A stretch of DNA of 5,684 nucleotides from Candidatus Kapaibacterium sp. (GTDB lineage: Bacteria; Bacteroidota; Ignavibacteria; Kapaibacteriales; UBA961). Under the pieces are notes generated by a model. It made no database searches and was not told the DNA's origin. It saw only the letters and a list, made by a program, of their open reading frames with translations. The stretch spans positions 1-5,684 of the forward strand of contig JALRHN010000053.1 in assembly GCA_023259575.1 (NCBI GenBank), read 5' to 3'. Shown piece after piece: positions 1 through 5,683 of this stretch; the stretch's first letter is position 1; each line of letters opens with the position of its first letter. A program made the translations under genes and the position numbers.

Positions 1-81
1 TACTGTAAAATCTTTACCTAAATAACCTTCTATAGTTTTAGCCTTAGCTGGAGATTCTACAATTACTAAATTTTTTGCCAT
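1..81 (-). CDS. topA: DNA topoisomerase I, N-terminal fragment (cut by window edge)
   Basis: TopA relaxes negatively supercoiled DNA by transient single-strand cleavage through an active-site tyrosine. Only the first 27 codons are in the window, starting at the ATG complementary to 79-81. They read MAKNLVIVESPAKAKTIEGY and then LGKDFTV. This is the opening of the Toprim domain of type IA topoisomerases: the VIVESPAKAKTI block carries the conserved glutamate of the Toprim active site and is nearly diagnostic for TopA. The rest of the gene, including the catalytic tyrosine and zinc fingers, lies beyond position 1. A weak purine-rich TAGAGA directly precedes the start. The gene sits 32 bases downstream of fur on the same strand and could be co-transcribed with it. 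The identification is secure despite the short length, because start, frame and motif all agree. Confidence 0.9.
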   Translation of the reverse strand, partial: MAKNLVIVESPAKAKTIEGYLGKDFTV

Positions 82-113
82 TCTCTATATGCCTATTCTT
101 AAAAACGGATAAT

Positions 114-587
114 CTATTTATTAAATTCACAAGTATTGATGTCTTTGCAAACACCAAATATTTGCATTGAGTATTTCATCGGAGTAAAATCGAATTTATT
201 ACACACATTCTTTCCAATATTATCAAGCTGTTCTTCATTAAACTCTATGATATGTCCACATTCTACACAAATCAAATGATCATGATTAGGTTTTCTCGAT
301 GATAATTCAAAGTGAGCGCTTTCACCTTGAAATCTATGCTTTGTAAGGATATTACATTTAGTTAATAAATCTAATGTAGAATAAATAGTAGCTCTAGAAA
401 TCTTTAATCCAGACGAATTAATAATTATATATAGTTCGTCAGCACTAAAATGTCTGTCTAGTTCAGCTAATTTTTCTAAAACCAAAAAACGTTCTTGCGT
501 ATTTCGGTACATCTTTTTTTTCAGAAAATCCGCGAATTGAATTTTAAGTAATTCTATGGAAGAATTAGTGGATATTTGTGCAGACAT
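114..587 (-). CDS. fur: Fur-family metal-responsive transcriptional regulator
   Basis: This is a 157-residue cytoplasmic DNA-binding regulator, close to the usual Fur length. The N-terminal winged helix covers about residues 20-90, with HFSADELY (46-53) and the recognition helix ISRATIYSTLDLL (63-75). The dimerisation domain follows, with HDHLICVECG (102-111). The CVEC pair (C107, C110) and a second pair C147/C153 match a structural zinc site. Candidate regulatory-metal ligands seen by alignment from memory to E. coli Fur are H46, E94, H102 and H104. The position matching E. coli His125, just before the IFG-C motif, is tyrosine (Y139). Known Fur proteins repress iron-uptake genes when Fe(II)-loaded, but PerR, Zur and Mur share this fold, so the metal is not proven. 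The gene ends with TAG and is followed by topA. The ATG at 585-587 gives a normal N-terminus. There is no strong Shine-Dalgarno site, which is common in Bacteroidota. Confidence 0.85.
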   Translation of the reverse strand: MSAQISTNSSIELLKIQFADFLKKKMYRNTQERFLVLEKLAELDRHFSADELYIIINSSGLKISRATIYSTLDLLTKCNILTKHRFQGESAHFELSSRKPNHDHLICVECGHIIEFNEEQLDNIGKNVCNKFDFTPMKYSMQIFGVCKDINTCEFNK

Positions 588-647
588 GAATCAGAAATAT
601 GGTGTTTTTAGAAAATAAATAAGATAAAAATGGAGAGTTTCCACAAT

Positions 648-657
648 ATCAATTGAT
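648..657. promoter_or_regulatory. Perfect 10-bp palindrome upstream of fur
   Basis: ATCAATTGAT is self-complementary and lies about 60 bases upstream of the fur start codon. It overlaps a possible minus-strand -35-like TTGATA (complement of 647-652). A dyad at this place could be an operator, for example for autoregulation. A 10-bp palindrome in AT-rich DNA can also arise by chance, so support is weak. Confidence 0.2.
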
Positions 658-743
658 TAATATACACTTTTTTTTTTCAGAGAGCATGTTTTGCATGTCT
701 ATTAATTATAGTAAAAGCAAGGCTAATATTAGTAAAACCTCTG

Positions 744-751
744 TATTTTTG
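744..751 (+). promoter_or_regulatory. Possible Bacteroidota-type -7 promoter element for speA
   Basis: TATTTTTG matches the TAnnTTTG consensus of the -7 element used by the primary sigma factor of Bacteroidota. It would give a leader of about 90 bases before speA. No clear TTTG/TTG -33 element is found at the expected 19-21 base spacing upstream. In such AT-rich sequence a chance match is quite possible. Confidence 0.3.
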
Positions 752-793
752 TGCTTGGATTTATCTTACTTGTTAAGAGAATTACACCATAAT

Positions 794-811
794 AGATGAA
801 TATTATCATCT
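794..811. promoter_or_regulatory. Inverted repeat, candidate operator or leader hairpin upstream of speA
   Basis: AGATGA-ATATTA-TCATCT has perfect 6-bp arms around a 6-base centre. It ends 36 bases before the speA start. If the promoter is at 744-751, it would lie in the 5' leader. If transcription starts from the TATAAT at 818-823, it would sit upstream as an operator. The sequence shows the symmetry directly. The regulatory role is inferred. Confidence 0.3.
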
Positions 812-834
812 CAACTTTATAATAACAATATAAT

Positions 835-840
835 CGGAGA
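835..840 (+). promoter_or_regulatory. Shine-Dalgarno site for speA
   Basis: CGGAGA, with a GGAG core at 836-839, lies 7 bases before the ATG at 848. This supports that start over the out-of-frame ATG at 843-845. It is the only strong Shine-Dalgarno site noticed in the window. Confidence 0.6.
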
Positions 841-847
841 TAATGCC

Positions 848-2746
848 ATGAGAAAATGGCGTGTAGAAGATGCAATTGAGCTATACAATATAAATGGTTG
901 GGGTATTCAATATTTTGGAATTAATGCCAAAGGAAATATTACAGTAAGTCCTAGAAGAGACAATGGCCCTGCGATAGATCTAAAAGATTTAGTTGAAGAA
1001 CTTATTCTTAAAGATGTTGCATTACCATTTTTATTACGATTTCCCGATATTCTTGATGATAGAATTGAAATGATATCTTCATGTTTTAAGCATGCAGCAA
1101 AAGAATATGGTTATAAAGGTAGATATTATAGTGTATATCCCATTAAGGTTAATCAACAAAGGCCTGTTGTAGAAGAACTCGTAAGGCAGGGCAAGCGCTT
1201 CTCTATTGGATTAGAAGCTGGGTCAAAACCCGAATTACATGCAGTTCTTGCAATTATGGATAATCCCGAGGCATTGATAATATGTAATGGCTATAAAGAT
1301 GAAGATTTTATTGAATTAGCTTTATTAGCTCAAAAAATGGGAAAAAAGATTTTTATTGTTGTTGAAAAGCTTAATGAATTAAAACTGATCAAGACAGTTT
1401 CTGAGCGATTAAATGTAAGACCAAATATTGGTATACGGATTAAGTTGTCAGCATCTGGTAGTGGTAAATGGGAGGAATCAGGAGGAGATGGAAGCAAATT
1501 TGGATTAAATGCCAGTGAATTATTAGATGCAATTAATTATGCGAAGTCTGAACATATACTTGATTGTGTTAAACTTATACATTTCCATTTAGGAAGTCAG
1601 ATAACAAATATCAGAAAGATAAAAGCTGGTTTACGAGAAGTAGCTCAGTTTTATGTCCAATTACAAAAAATTGGTTGTGATATAGAATATGTAGATATCG
1701 GTGGTGGTTTAGGAGTAGACTATGATGGCTCTAGATCATCTGCGGCAAATAGCATCAATTATTCAATTCAAGAATATGCTAATGATGCCTTATACACGCT
1801 AAAAGATGCCGCCGACAAGAATGGATTAGTTCATCCGAATATAGTGACTGAATCTGGAAGAGCTCTAACAGCTCATCATTCAGTTCTTGTATTTAATGTG
1901 CTAGAAACCACAACTATACCACAATTACCATCTGAAGAGCGTGTAATTGATGAATCTGATCATGAAATTGTGTGTGAATTAAAAACAATTTTAAAAAGAT
2001 TATCAAGCAGAACTATGATAGAGTCTTGGCATGATGCCCAGCAGAATAGGGAAGAAGCCTTAGATCTTTTTAATTTGGGTATGTTAGATTTACATACAAG
2101 AGCTCAAACTGAGCAATTATTTTGGACAATTGCTCTAGAAGTTCAAACCTTAGCTAATCAAATGAAACATCCTCCAGAAGAAATGAAAAATTTGGGGAAA
2201 TTACTTTCAGATAAATATTTCTGTAATTTCTCACTATTTCAATCTCTTCCAGATATGTGGGCTATAGATCAACTATTTCCGATTATGCCTATACACAGAT
2301 TAGATGAAAGGCCTATGCGTGAAGCCACGCTGCAAGATATTACCTGTGATTCAGATGGAAAAATAGATAAGTTTATTGGTGCAAAAGATTTTACGTCAAA
2401 TCTGCCATTACATGATTTTAAAGAAAATCAACCATATTATTTAGCTGTTTTTATGGTGGGTGCTTATCAAGAAATATTGGGGGATCTCCATAATTTATTT
2501 GGAGATACGAATGCAGTTCATGTTACAGTAGACGGTGATGGCTATAGCATAGATCAAATTATTGATGGTGAATCTGTTGCAGATGTATTGGATTATGTCC
2601 AATTTTCTGCAAAAAAGTTAGTAAGAACCATGGAAACATGGGTAAGTAATTCTGTAAAAGAAGGTAGAATTAGTATTGCAGAAGGTAAGGAGTTCTTAAC
2701 AATTTATCGTTCTGGATTATATGGTTATACATATTTGGAACAATAA
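848..2746 (+). CDS. speA: Biosynthetic arginine decarboxylase
   Basis: SpeA converts L-arginine to agmatine and CO2 with pyridoxal phosphate (PLP), the first step of the agmatine route to putrescine and spermidine. The 632-residue product is full length for the family (about 630-660). It belongs to the fold-III alanine racemase/ornithine decarboxylase superfamily. In order it shows: an N-terminal strand region; YPIKVNQ (97-103), where K100 should form the Schiff base with PLP; GLEAGSKPEL (121-130); HFHLGSQ (245-251), part of the PLP pocket; the phosphate-binding loop GGGLG (285-289); TESGR (334-338); and a C-terminal beta-barrel with ITCDSDGKID (498-507), where C500 is the predicted catalytic cysteine, and GAYQE (538-542). 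No key residue is missing. The start has a good GGAG site. The downstream secreted hydrolase begins 2 bases after the TAA, suggesting one transcript. Later enzymes of the agmatine pathway are not in the window. Confidence 0.96.
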   Translation: MRKWRVEDAIELYNINGWGIQYFGINAKGNITVSPRRDNGPAIDLKDLVEELILKDVALPFLLRFPDILDDRIEMISSCFKHAAKEYGYKGRYYSVYPIKVNQQRPVVEELVRQGKRFSIGLEAGSKPELHAVLAIMDNPEALIICNGYKDEDFIELALLAQKMGKKIFIVVEKLNELKLIKTVSERLNVRPNIGIRIKLSASGSGKWEESGGDGSKFGLNASELLDAINYAKSEHILDCVKLIHFHLGSQITNIRKIKAGLREVAQFYVQLQKIGCDIEYVDIGGGLGVDYDGSRSSAANSINYSIQEYANDALYTLKDAADKNGLVHPNIVTESGRALTAHHSVLVFNVLETTTIPQLPSEERVIDESDHEIVCELKTILKRLSSRTMIESWHDAQQNREEALDLFNLGMLDLHTRAQTEQLFWTIALEVQTLANQMKHPPEEMKNLGKLLSDKYFCNFSLFQSLPDMWAIDQLFPIMPIHRLDERPMREATLQDITCDSDGKIDKFIGAKDFTSNLPLHDFKENQPYYLAVFMVGAYQEILGDLHNLFGDTNAVHVTVDGDGYSIDQIIDGESVADVLDYVQFSAKKLVRTMETWVSNSVKEGRISIAEGKEFLTIYRSGLYGYTYLEQ

Positions 2747-2748
2747 TC

Positions 2749-4041
2749 GTGTTAAGCGTACATAAGTGTATATCTAGTTTTCTATTTATCCTATTTGCTT
2801 TGTGCTTATTTCTCATGAAGCAATCTGTACAGGCTCAATTAGTTCAAGAAACTGTTCAATTAGGTATAGATAATCTGATTGACATGAATTTTGAACCATT
2901 AAAAGGAAAAAAGGTATCAATACTTACCAATACATCAGGAAGATCTTCTCAATTAATACCAACAGCTCAGTTAATAGCAGAGTCGGATCAATGTACTCTC
3001 GTATCTATTTTGTCTCCTGAACACGGTTATTATGCTACAATTCCAGCTGGACAAGATGTAAATAATGATTCATTATGGAATGTTCCTGTATATTCCTTAT
3101 ATGGAAAATATCGACGTCCATCAAAACAAATGCTTTCTGATGCAGATATTATAGTAGTAGATATTCAAGATATTGGAATACGATCGTATACATTTATAAG
3201 TTCATTATACAATGTAATGGATGCCTGTGCAGAATATGGTAAAGAAGTGCTGATATTAGATCGTCCAAATCCAATTGGTGGCTTAATAGTAGATGGCCCC
3301 ATAGCAGATAGTACTCTTCTTTCTTTTGTTTGTATAGCCCCCATACCTTATATACATGGCTTAACTATTGGAGAATTTGCTTTATTAATTAATAAAGAGC
3401 AAATGCTCCCTAAAGATAAAACTGGCAAAGCCCGCATTTGCGAATTATCTGTATTAAAAATGAAATATTGGACAAGGTCCATGACATGGTATGACACTGG
3501 ATTGCATTTTTGTCCAACTTCACCAAATATTCCAAATCCTCAGTCAATTTTTGGAGCAGCGATAACTGGTCCGATTGGAGAAATTGGTTCTGCAGGTATA
3601 GGCGTTGGTACCACATTGCCTTTTCAATATATAGCTGCTCCATTTATTAATTCACAGCAATTATTACAAGAAATTGCTGATAATATTTCTCCATTAGGAG
3701 TTCAAGCAGGCATTGCACGGTATAGAATAGCAACAGGTAAATATCCTAATCAAGATTGCAATGGAATTATTGTTCATACTCTATGTAAACCTGATGCTAG
3801 GCCATTCTCTGCTGGAATTGAAATCTTACTCGGATTAAGAAGAATGTTTCCTGAACATTTTACGGCTGAATATGTTAAAGATGAACCTAAATCAATGTTT
3901 AGAAAAATAATGAGTAATCAGACACTTGTTGATTTACTCTTGCAAGGTGGAAGTGATGATATGATTAGGGCTCAATTAATGAAGGGAGTTGATGAATTTA
4001 TACAAATGAGAAAAAAGTACTTACTTTATTCAGAGTATTAG
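2749..4041 (+). CDS. Secreted DUF1343 / NamZ-like putative exo-beta-N-acetylmuramidase
   Basis: The 430-residue protein matches the DUF1343 family, whose characterised members (NamZ, glycoside hydrolase family GH171) release N-acetylmuramic acid from non-reducing ends of peptidoglycan fragments. Family signatures include KVSILTNTSG (55-64), SPEHG (89-93) with the glutamate-histidine pair thought to be at the active site, VPVYSLYG (112-119), DIIVVDIQDIGIRSYTFI (133-150), LDRPNPIGG (170-178), IPYIHGLTIGEFA (199-211), PTSPNIPNP (256-264) and GTTLPF (287-292). Residues 1-29 form a Sec signal peptide: K6, a hydrophobic core at about 9-23, and a VQA cleavage site before Q30. There is no lipobox, so periplasmic or secreted location is inferred. 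The start is GTG. The next in-frame ATG (codon 23) would destroy the signal peptide, and no ATG occurs between the upstream in-frame stop at 2686 and 2749. The exact substrate is unproven, and E277-to-T288 differs from the more common family motif. Confidence 0.85.
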   Translation: MLSVHKCISSFLFILFALCLFLMKQSVQAQLVQETVQLGIDNLIDMNFEPLKGKKVSILTNTSGRSSQLIPTAQLIAESDQCTLVSILSPEHGYYATIPAGQDVNNDSLWNVPVYSLYGKYRRPSKQMLSDADIIVVDIQDIGIRSYTFISSLYNVMDACAEYGKEVLILDRPNPIGGLIVDGPIADSTLLSFVCIAPIPYIHGLTIGEFALLINKEQMLPKDKTGKARICELSVLKMKYWTRSMTWYDTGLHFCPTSPNIPNPQSIFGAAITGPIGEIGSAGIGVGTTLPFQYIAAPFINSQQLLQEIADNISPLGVQAGIARYRIATGKYPNQDCNGIIVHTLCKPDARPFSAGIEILLGLRRMFPEHFTAEYVKDEPKSMFRKIMSNQTLVDLLLQGGSDDMIRAQLMKGVDEFIQMRKKYLLYSEY

Positions 4042-4042
4042 A

Positions 4043-4750
4043 TTAAGAATAATGCTTATGTAATTCCGTAAGAATAATATTTCTGCATGCCTCACTTAAA
4101 GTTTCAGCTTTGTCAAATGATTCTGGATATAAAGCAGGGAACATAGTTACATGAACAGTACCTGAATGAATAAAAATTGAATCTTTAGGAATAATATGTT
4201 CTGTACCAACTATAATCATTGGGATGATTGGAATATTCTCATTTTTAGATAAAGTGAATGCCCCTAACTTAAAAGGTAATAAATCACCTGGTTTTTCAGA
4301 CCAAGTACCTTCTGGAAATAGCATGATTGAATCGCCATTCTGAATAGCATTACGTGCCTCAATAATACTTAAAGCTGCTTTTCTTACACTTTTACGATGT
4401 ACTGAAATATATGGCGATCTTCTTAAGACAATACCAATTCCAGGAGCATTGTCAAGCTCACTTTTATACATAATTCTTGTGTTTTTTGGTAGAATATTAA
4501 TCATTATAGGAGTATCTGCTAGGCTAACATGATTAGCGATATAGATTGCTTGTTGTGGAATATCATGAGTCTTAGTAAACGTTAATTTAACTTTGCAAAT
4601 TGATAAAATACATTGTGCCCACCACTTTGCAGCAGGATAAAAGGTATCTAATTTCCCTTGACTTAATATTCTTAGAACACCATAAGAATAGCCAGAGATA
4701 ATAATAAATATCCCAGCAATAATTGAACGTATAAAGGTATTTAATGACAT
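4043..4750 (-). CDS. plsC: 1-acyl-sn-glycerol-3-phosphate acyltransferase (PlsC/LPLAT family)
   Basis: PlsC acylates lysophosphatidic acid at sn-2 to give phosphatidic acid, the precursor of membrane phospholipids, at the cytoplasmic face of the inner membrane. The 235-residue protein has a hydrophobic N-terminal segment (about 6-29) and the acyltransferase blocks in order: NHVSLAD (73-79), the HX4D catalytic motif with H74 and D79; a substrate-binding region around GIGIVLRRSPYISVHR (104-119); FPEGTWSE (145-152) with the conserved EGT; and IPIIPMIIVG (173-182). All catalytic positions are intact and the length is normal. Related LPLAT enzymes that acylate ornithine lipids or hopanoids share these motifs, so the acceptor is inferred. 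The gene starts 3 bases after the stop of the permease/DtxR tract, indicating co-transcription. No clear Shine-Dalgarno site is visible. It ends one base from the stop of the convergent NamZ-like gene, and no strong terminator hairpin is apparent between them. Confidence 0.9.
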   Translation of the reverse strand: MSLNTFIRSIIAGIFIIISGYSYGVLRILSQGKLDTFYPAAKWWAQCILSICKVKLTFTKTHDIPQQAIYIANHVSLADTPIMINILPKNTRIMYKSELDNAPGIGIVLRRSPYISVHRKSVRKAALSIIEARNAIQNGDSIMLFPEGTWSEKPGDLLPFKLGAFTLSKNENIPIIPMIIVGTEHIIPKDSIFIHSGTVHVTMFPALYPESFDKAETLSEACRNIILTELHKHYS

Positions 4751-4753
4751 GTG

Positions 4754-5590
4754 TTAATAAATAAATGTTCTTGGAATTGTTTCTCCATGAGGATCTAGTG
4801 GAGGGTTATTGAGAATAGTCTCTAAAGCTAATTCCAATTCTGGAGTTAAAATATGTTCAATACTATCTGCATCTTCATGAACATGATCTATATCAAATTG
4901 TAATTGGTGTAAAAGATAAGCTTCCCATAATCTATGTAATCTAGTTATTCTTTGTCCCCGGGCTAAACCCTCCTTTGTAATATACCAAGTATTAGATATT
5001 GCTGTATAAGACAGAAAGCCTTGTTTTATCAAACTTTTGCTATGTTTTTTCCATTGAGAAATACCTTCTTTATTCATGATAAATGCAAAATCATGAATTT
5101 CTGAATGCTGAATAAGTGATAATTGAATGCTATTATTATGTTCTATACTATGAAAGCATAATTTGAGAATATTCTCTTGCTGAGTTTTATTTTTATGATG
5201 GAATTGCTTGTATAGTCTGGCAATGATACCTTTATGTGGTGCAAAAAAAGCTGATATAATAAATACACTTGTTAATGCTAATACAATTGTTGCACCGGTA
5301 GGAGCATTTGCTATATAAAAAGAAAAACTGACACCAACCAAAGCTGAAATGATACCAATAATTATAGAAATTGAATAAACTTTCTGTATTGAATCACTCC
5401 AAAATCTTGCTGCAGATACTGGCGTAATAATTAATGCAGCCATTAAAACAACACCTACAGTTTGTATCCCGCTTACAACATTTATGATTAATAGAAGTAA
5501 TAAACAAAAACGTATGAATCTAAATGGAATACCAGAAGATTGAGCAAAGTTACTATCAAAGATATATGTTATAATTTCTTTCTTAAATAT
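4754..5590 (-). pseudogene. Metal ABC transporter permease (ABC-3) fused to a DtxR-type domain, 5'-truncated
   Basis: This 278-codon tract is the C-terminal part of a permease for Mn, Fe or Zn import, fused to a metalloregulator-like domain. Upstream of the first ATG (5441-5443) the frame still encodes family sequence, including IFDSNFAQSSGIP and a long hydrophobic segment leading into QTVGVVLMAALIITPVSAAR, so the ATG is internal to the original gene. Numbering from that ATG, membrane segments lie at about 22-44 and 46-68, with PTGATIVL at 48-55. A winged-helix-like region (about 88-165) follows, then a DtxR metal/dimerisation domain (about 165-229) with HRLWE (H170, E174), HVHEDADSIEH (H189, D193, E196, H197) and DPHGETIP (217-224). 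An in-frame TGA at 5591-5593 ends the homology. Intact fusions should be about 420-430 residues, so about 150 are missing. No ATG, GTG or TTG start occurs between the TGA and 5443. A short product of 229 residues could still be made. Whether this is a pseudogene, a rearrangement or an assembly join is open. Confidence 0.7.
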
Positions 5591-5683
5591 TCAAGATTCA
5601 TCTTTAGATACTAAGATTGATAATAATTCAAATGCAATTGTTTCTTTCTTAGATACAAGAGACCTTGCCACTTCAAATGCTAT
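5591..5683 (-). CDS. Possible C-terminal end of an unknown repeat protein (cut by window edge)
   Basis: Reading leftward from the window edge, 30 codons are open before the TGA at 5591-5593, in the same frame as the permease tract. They form two 15-residue units, IAFEVARSLVSKKET and IAFELLSILVSKDES, sharing IAFE, LVSK and a following acidic residue (9 of 15 identical). The pattern is amphipathic and helical, vaguely like HEAT or TPR-type solenoid repeats, but I do not recognise the family. The tract lacks the transmembrane segment expected at this point of an ABC-3 permease. The opposite strand is also open (5544-5684) and also yields 15-residue units, so strand is uncertain. Repeat differences fall at third codon positions on both strands and do not settle the question. 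Confidence 0.35.
   Translation of the reverse strand: MAFEVARSLVSKKETIAFELLSILVSKDES
5594..5683. repeat. Two 45-bp diverged tandem repeat units
   Basis: Units 5594-5638 and 5639-5683 align at about 60% identity without gaps. The shared blocks TTAGATAC (5604-5611 and 5649-5656) and TTCAAATGC (5627-5635 and 5672-5680) recur exactly 45 bases apart. The length is a multiple of three, so either strand keeps frame. The array may continue past the window edge. An 11-base TTTCTTTCTTA occurs both in the permease tract (5575-5585) and at the start of the second unit (5641-5651). Confidence 0.65.

Larger units (their letters stand above)
588..847. promoter_or_regulatory. Divergent fur / speA intergenic region
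   Basis: These 260 bases hold no convincing ORF and must contain the promoters of both fur (leftward) and speA (rightward). They include a perfect 10-bp palindrome ATCAATTGAT at 648-657, a run of ten T at 668-677, a GCATG-TTTT-GCATG direct repeat at 684-697, a TAnnTTTG element at 744-751, an inverted repeat at 794-811 and a perfect TATAAT at 818-823. I see no match to the classical 19-bp Fur box, and no recognisable riboswitch or small RNA. That both promoters are here is inferred from gene orientation. The role of each motif is untested. Confidence 0.6.

Noticed and set aside
684..697. CATG...CATG hairpin with the T10 tract as an intrinsic terminator
   Set aside because: The stem is only 4-5 bp, and on neither strand does the T-tract follow the hairpin in the order needed for termination. 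No gene ends toward this region.
843..845. ATG at 843 as alternative speA start
   Set aside because: It is out of frame with the speA coding sequence and too close to the GGAG site. The ATG at 848 gives the normal SpeA N-terminus.
3410..3643. 77-codon open frame on the minus strand inside the NamZ-like gene
   Set aside because: It lies wholly within the well-supported DUF1343 coding sequence, has no recognisable motif and no promoter or Shine-Dalgarno support. It is a shadow frame.
4055..4072. Weak inverted repeat CTTAT...GTAAG near the convergent stops as a terminator
   Set aside because: The arms are only about five bases with a mismatch, no G+C-rich stem and no T-tract follow, and it is within the plsC reading frame.
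4044..4078. 10-base direct repeat TAAGAATAAT (4044-4053 and 4069-4078) as a regulatory or attachment site
   Set aside because: Both copies lie inside the plsC coding sequence, are AT-rich and low in complexity, and no mobile-element gene is nearby.
5591..5593. In-frame TGA read as a sense codon (alternative genetic code)
   Set aside because: No annotated gene here contains an internal TGA, tryptophan is encoded by TGG throughout, and the sequence upstream of this TGA is not permease-like, so reading through does not restore the family. The stops seen in the window are TAA and TAG, so usage of TGA as stop cannot be confirmed either.
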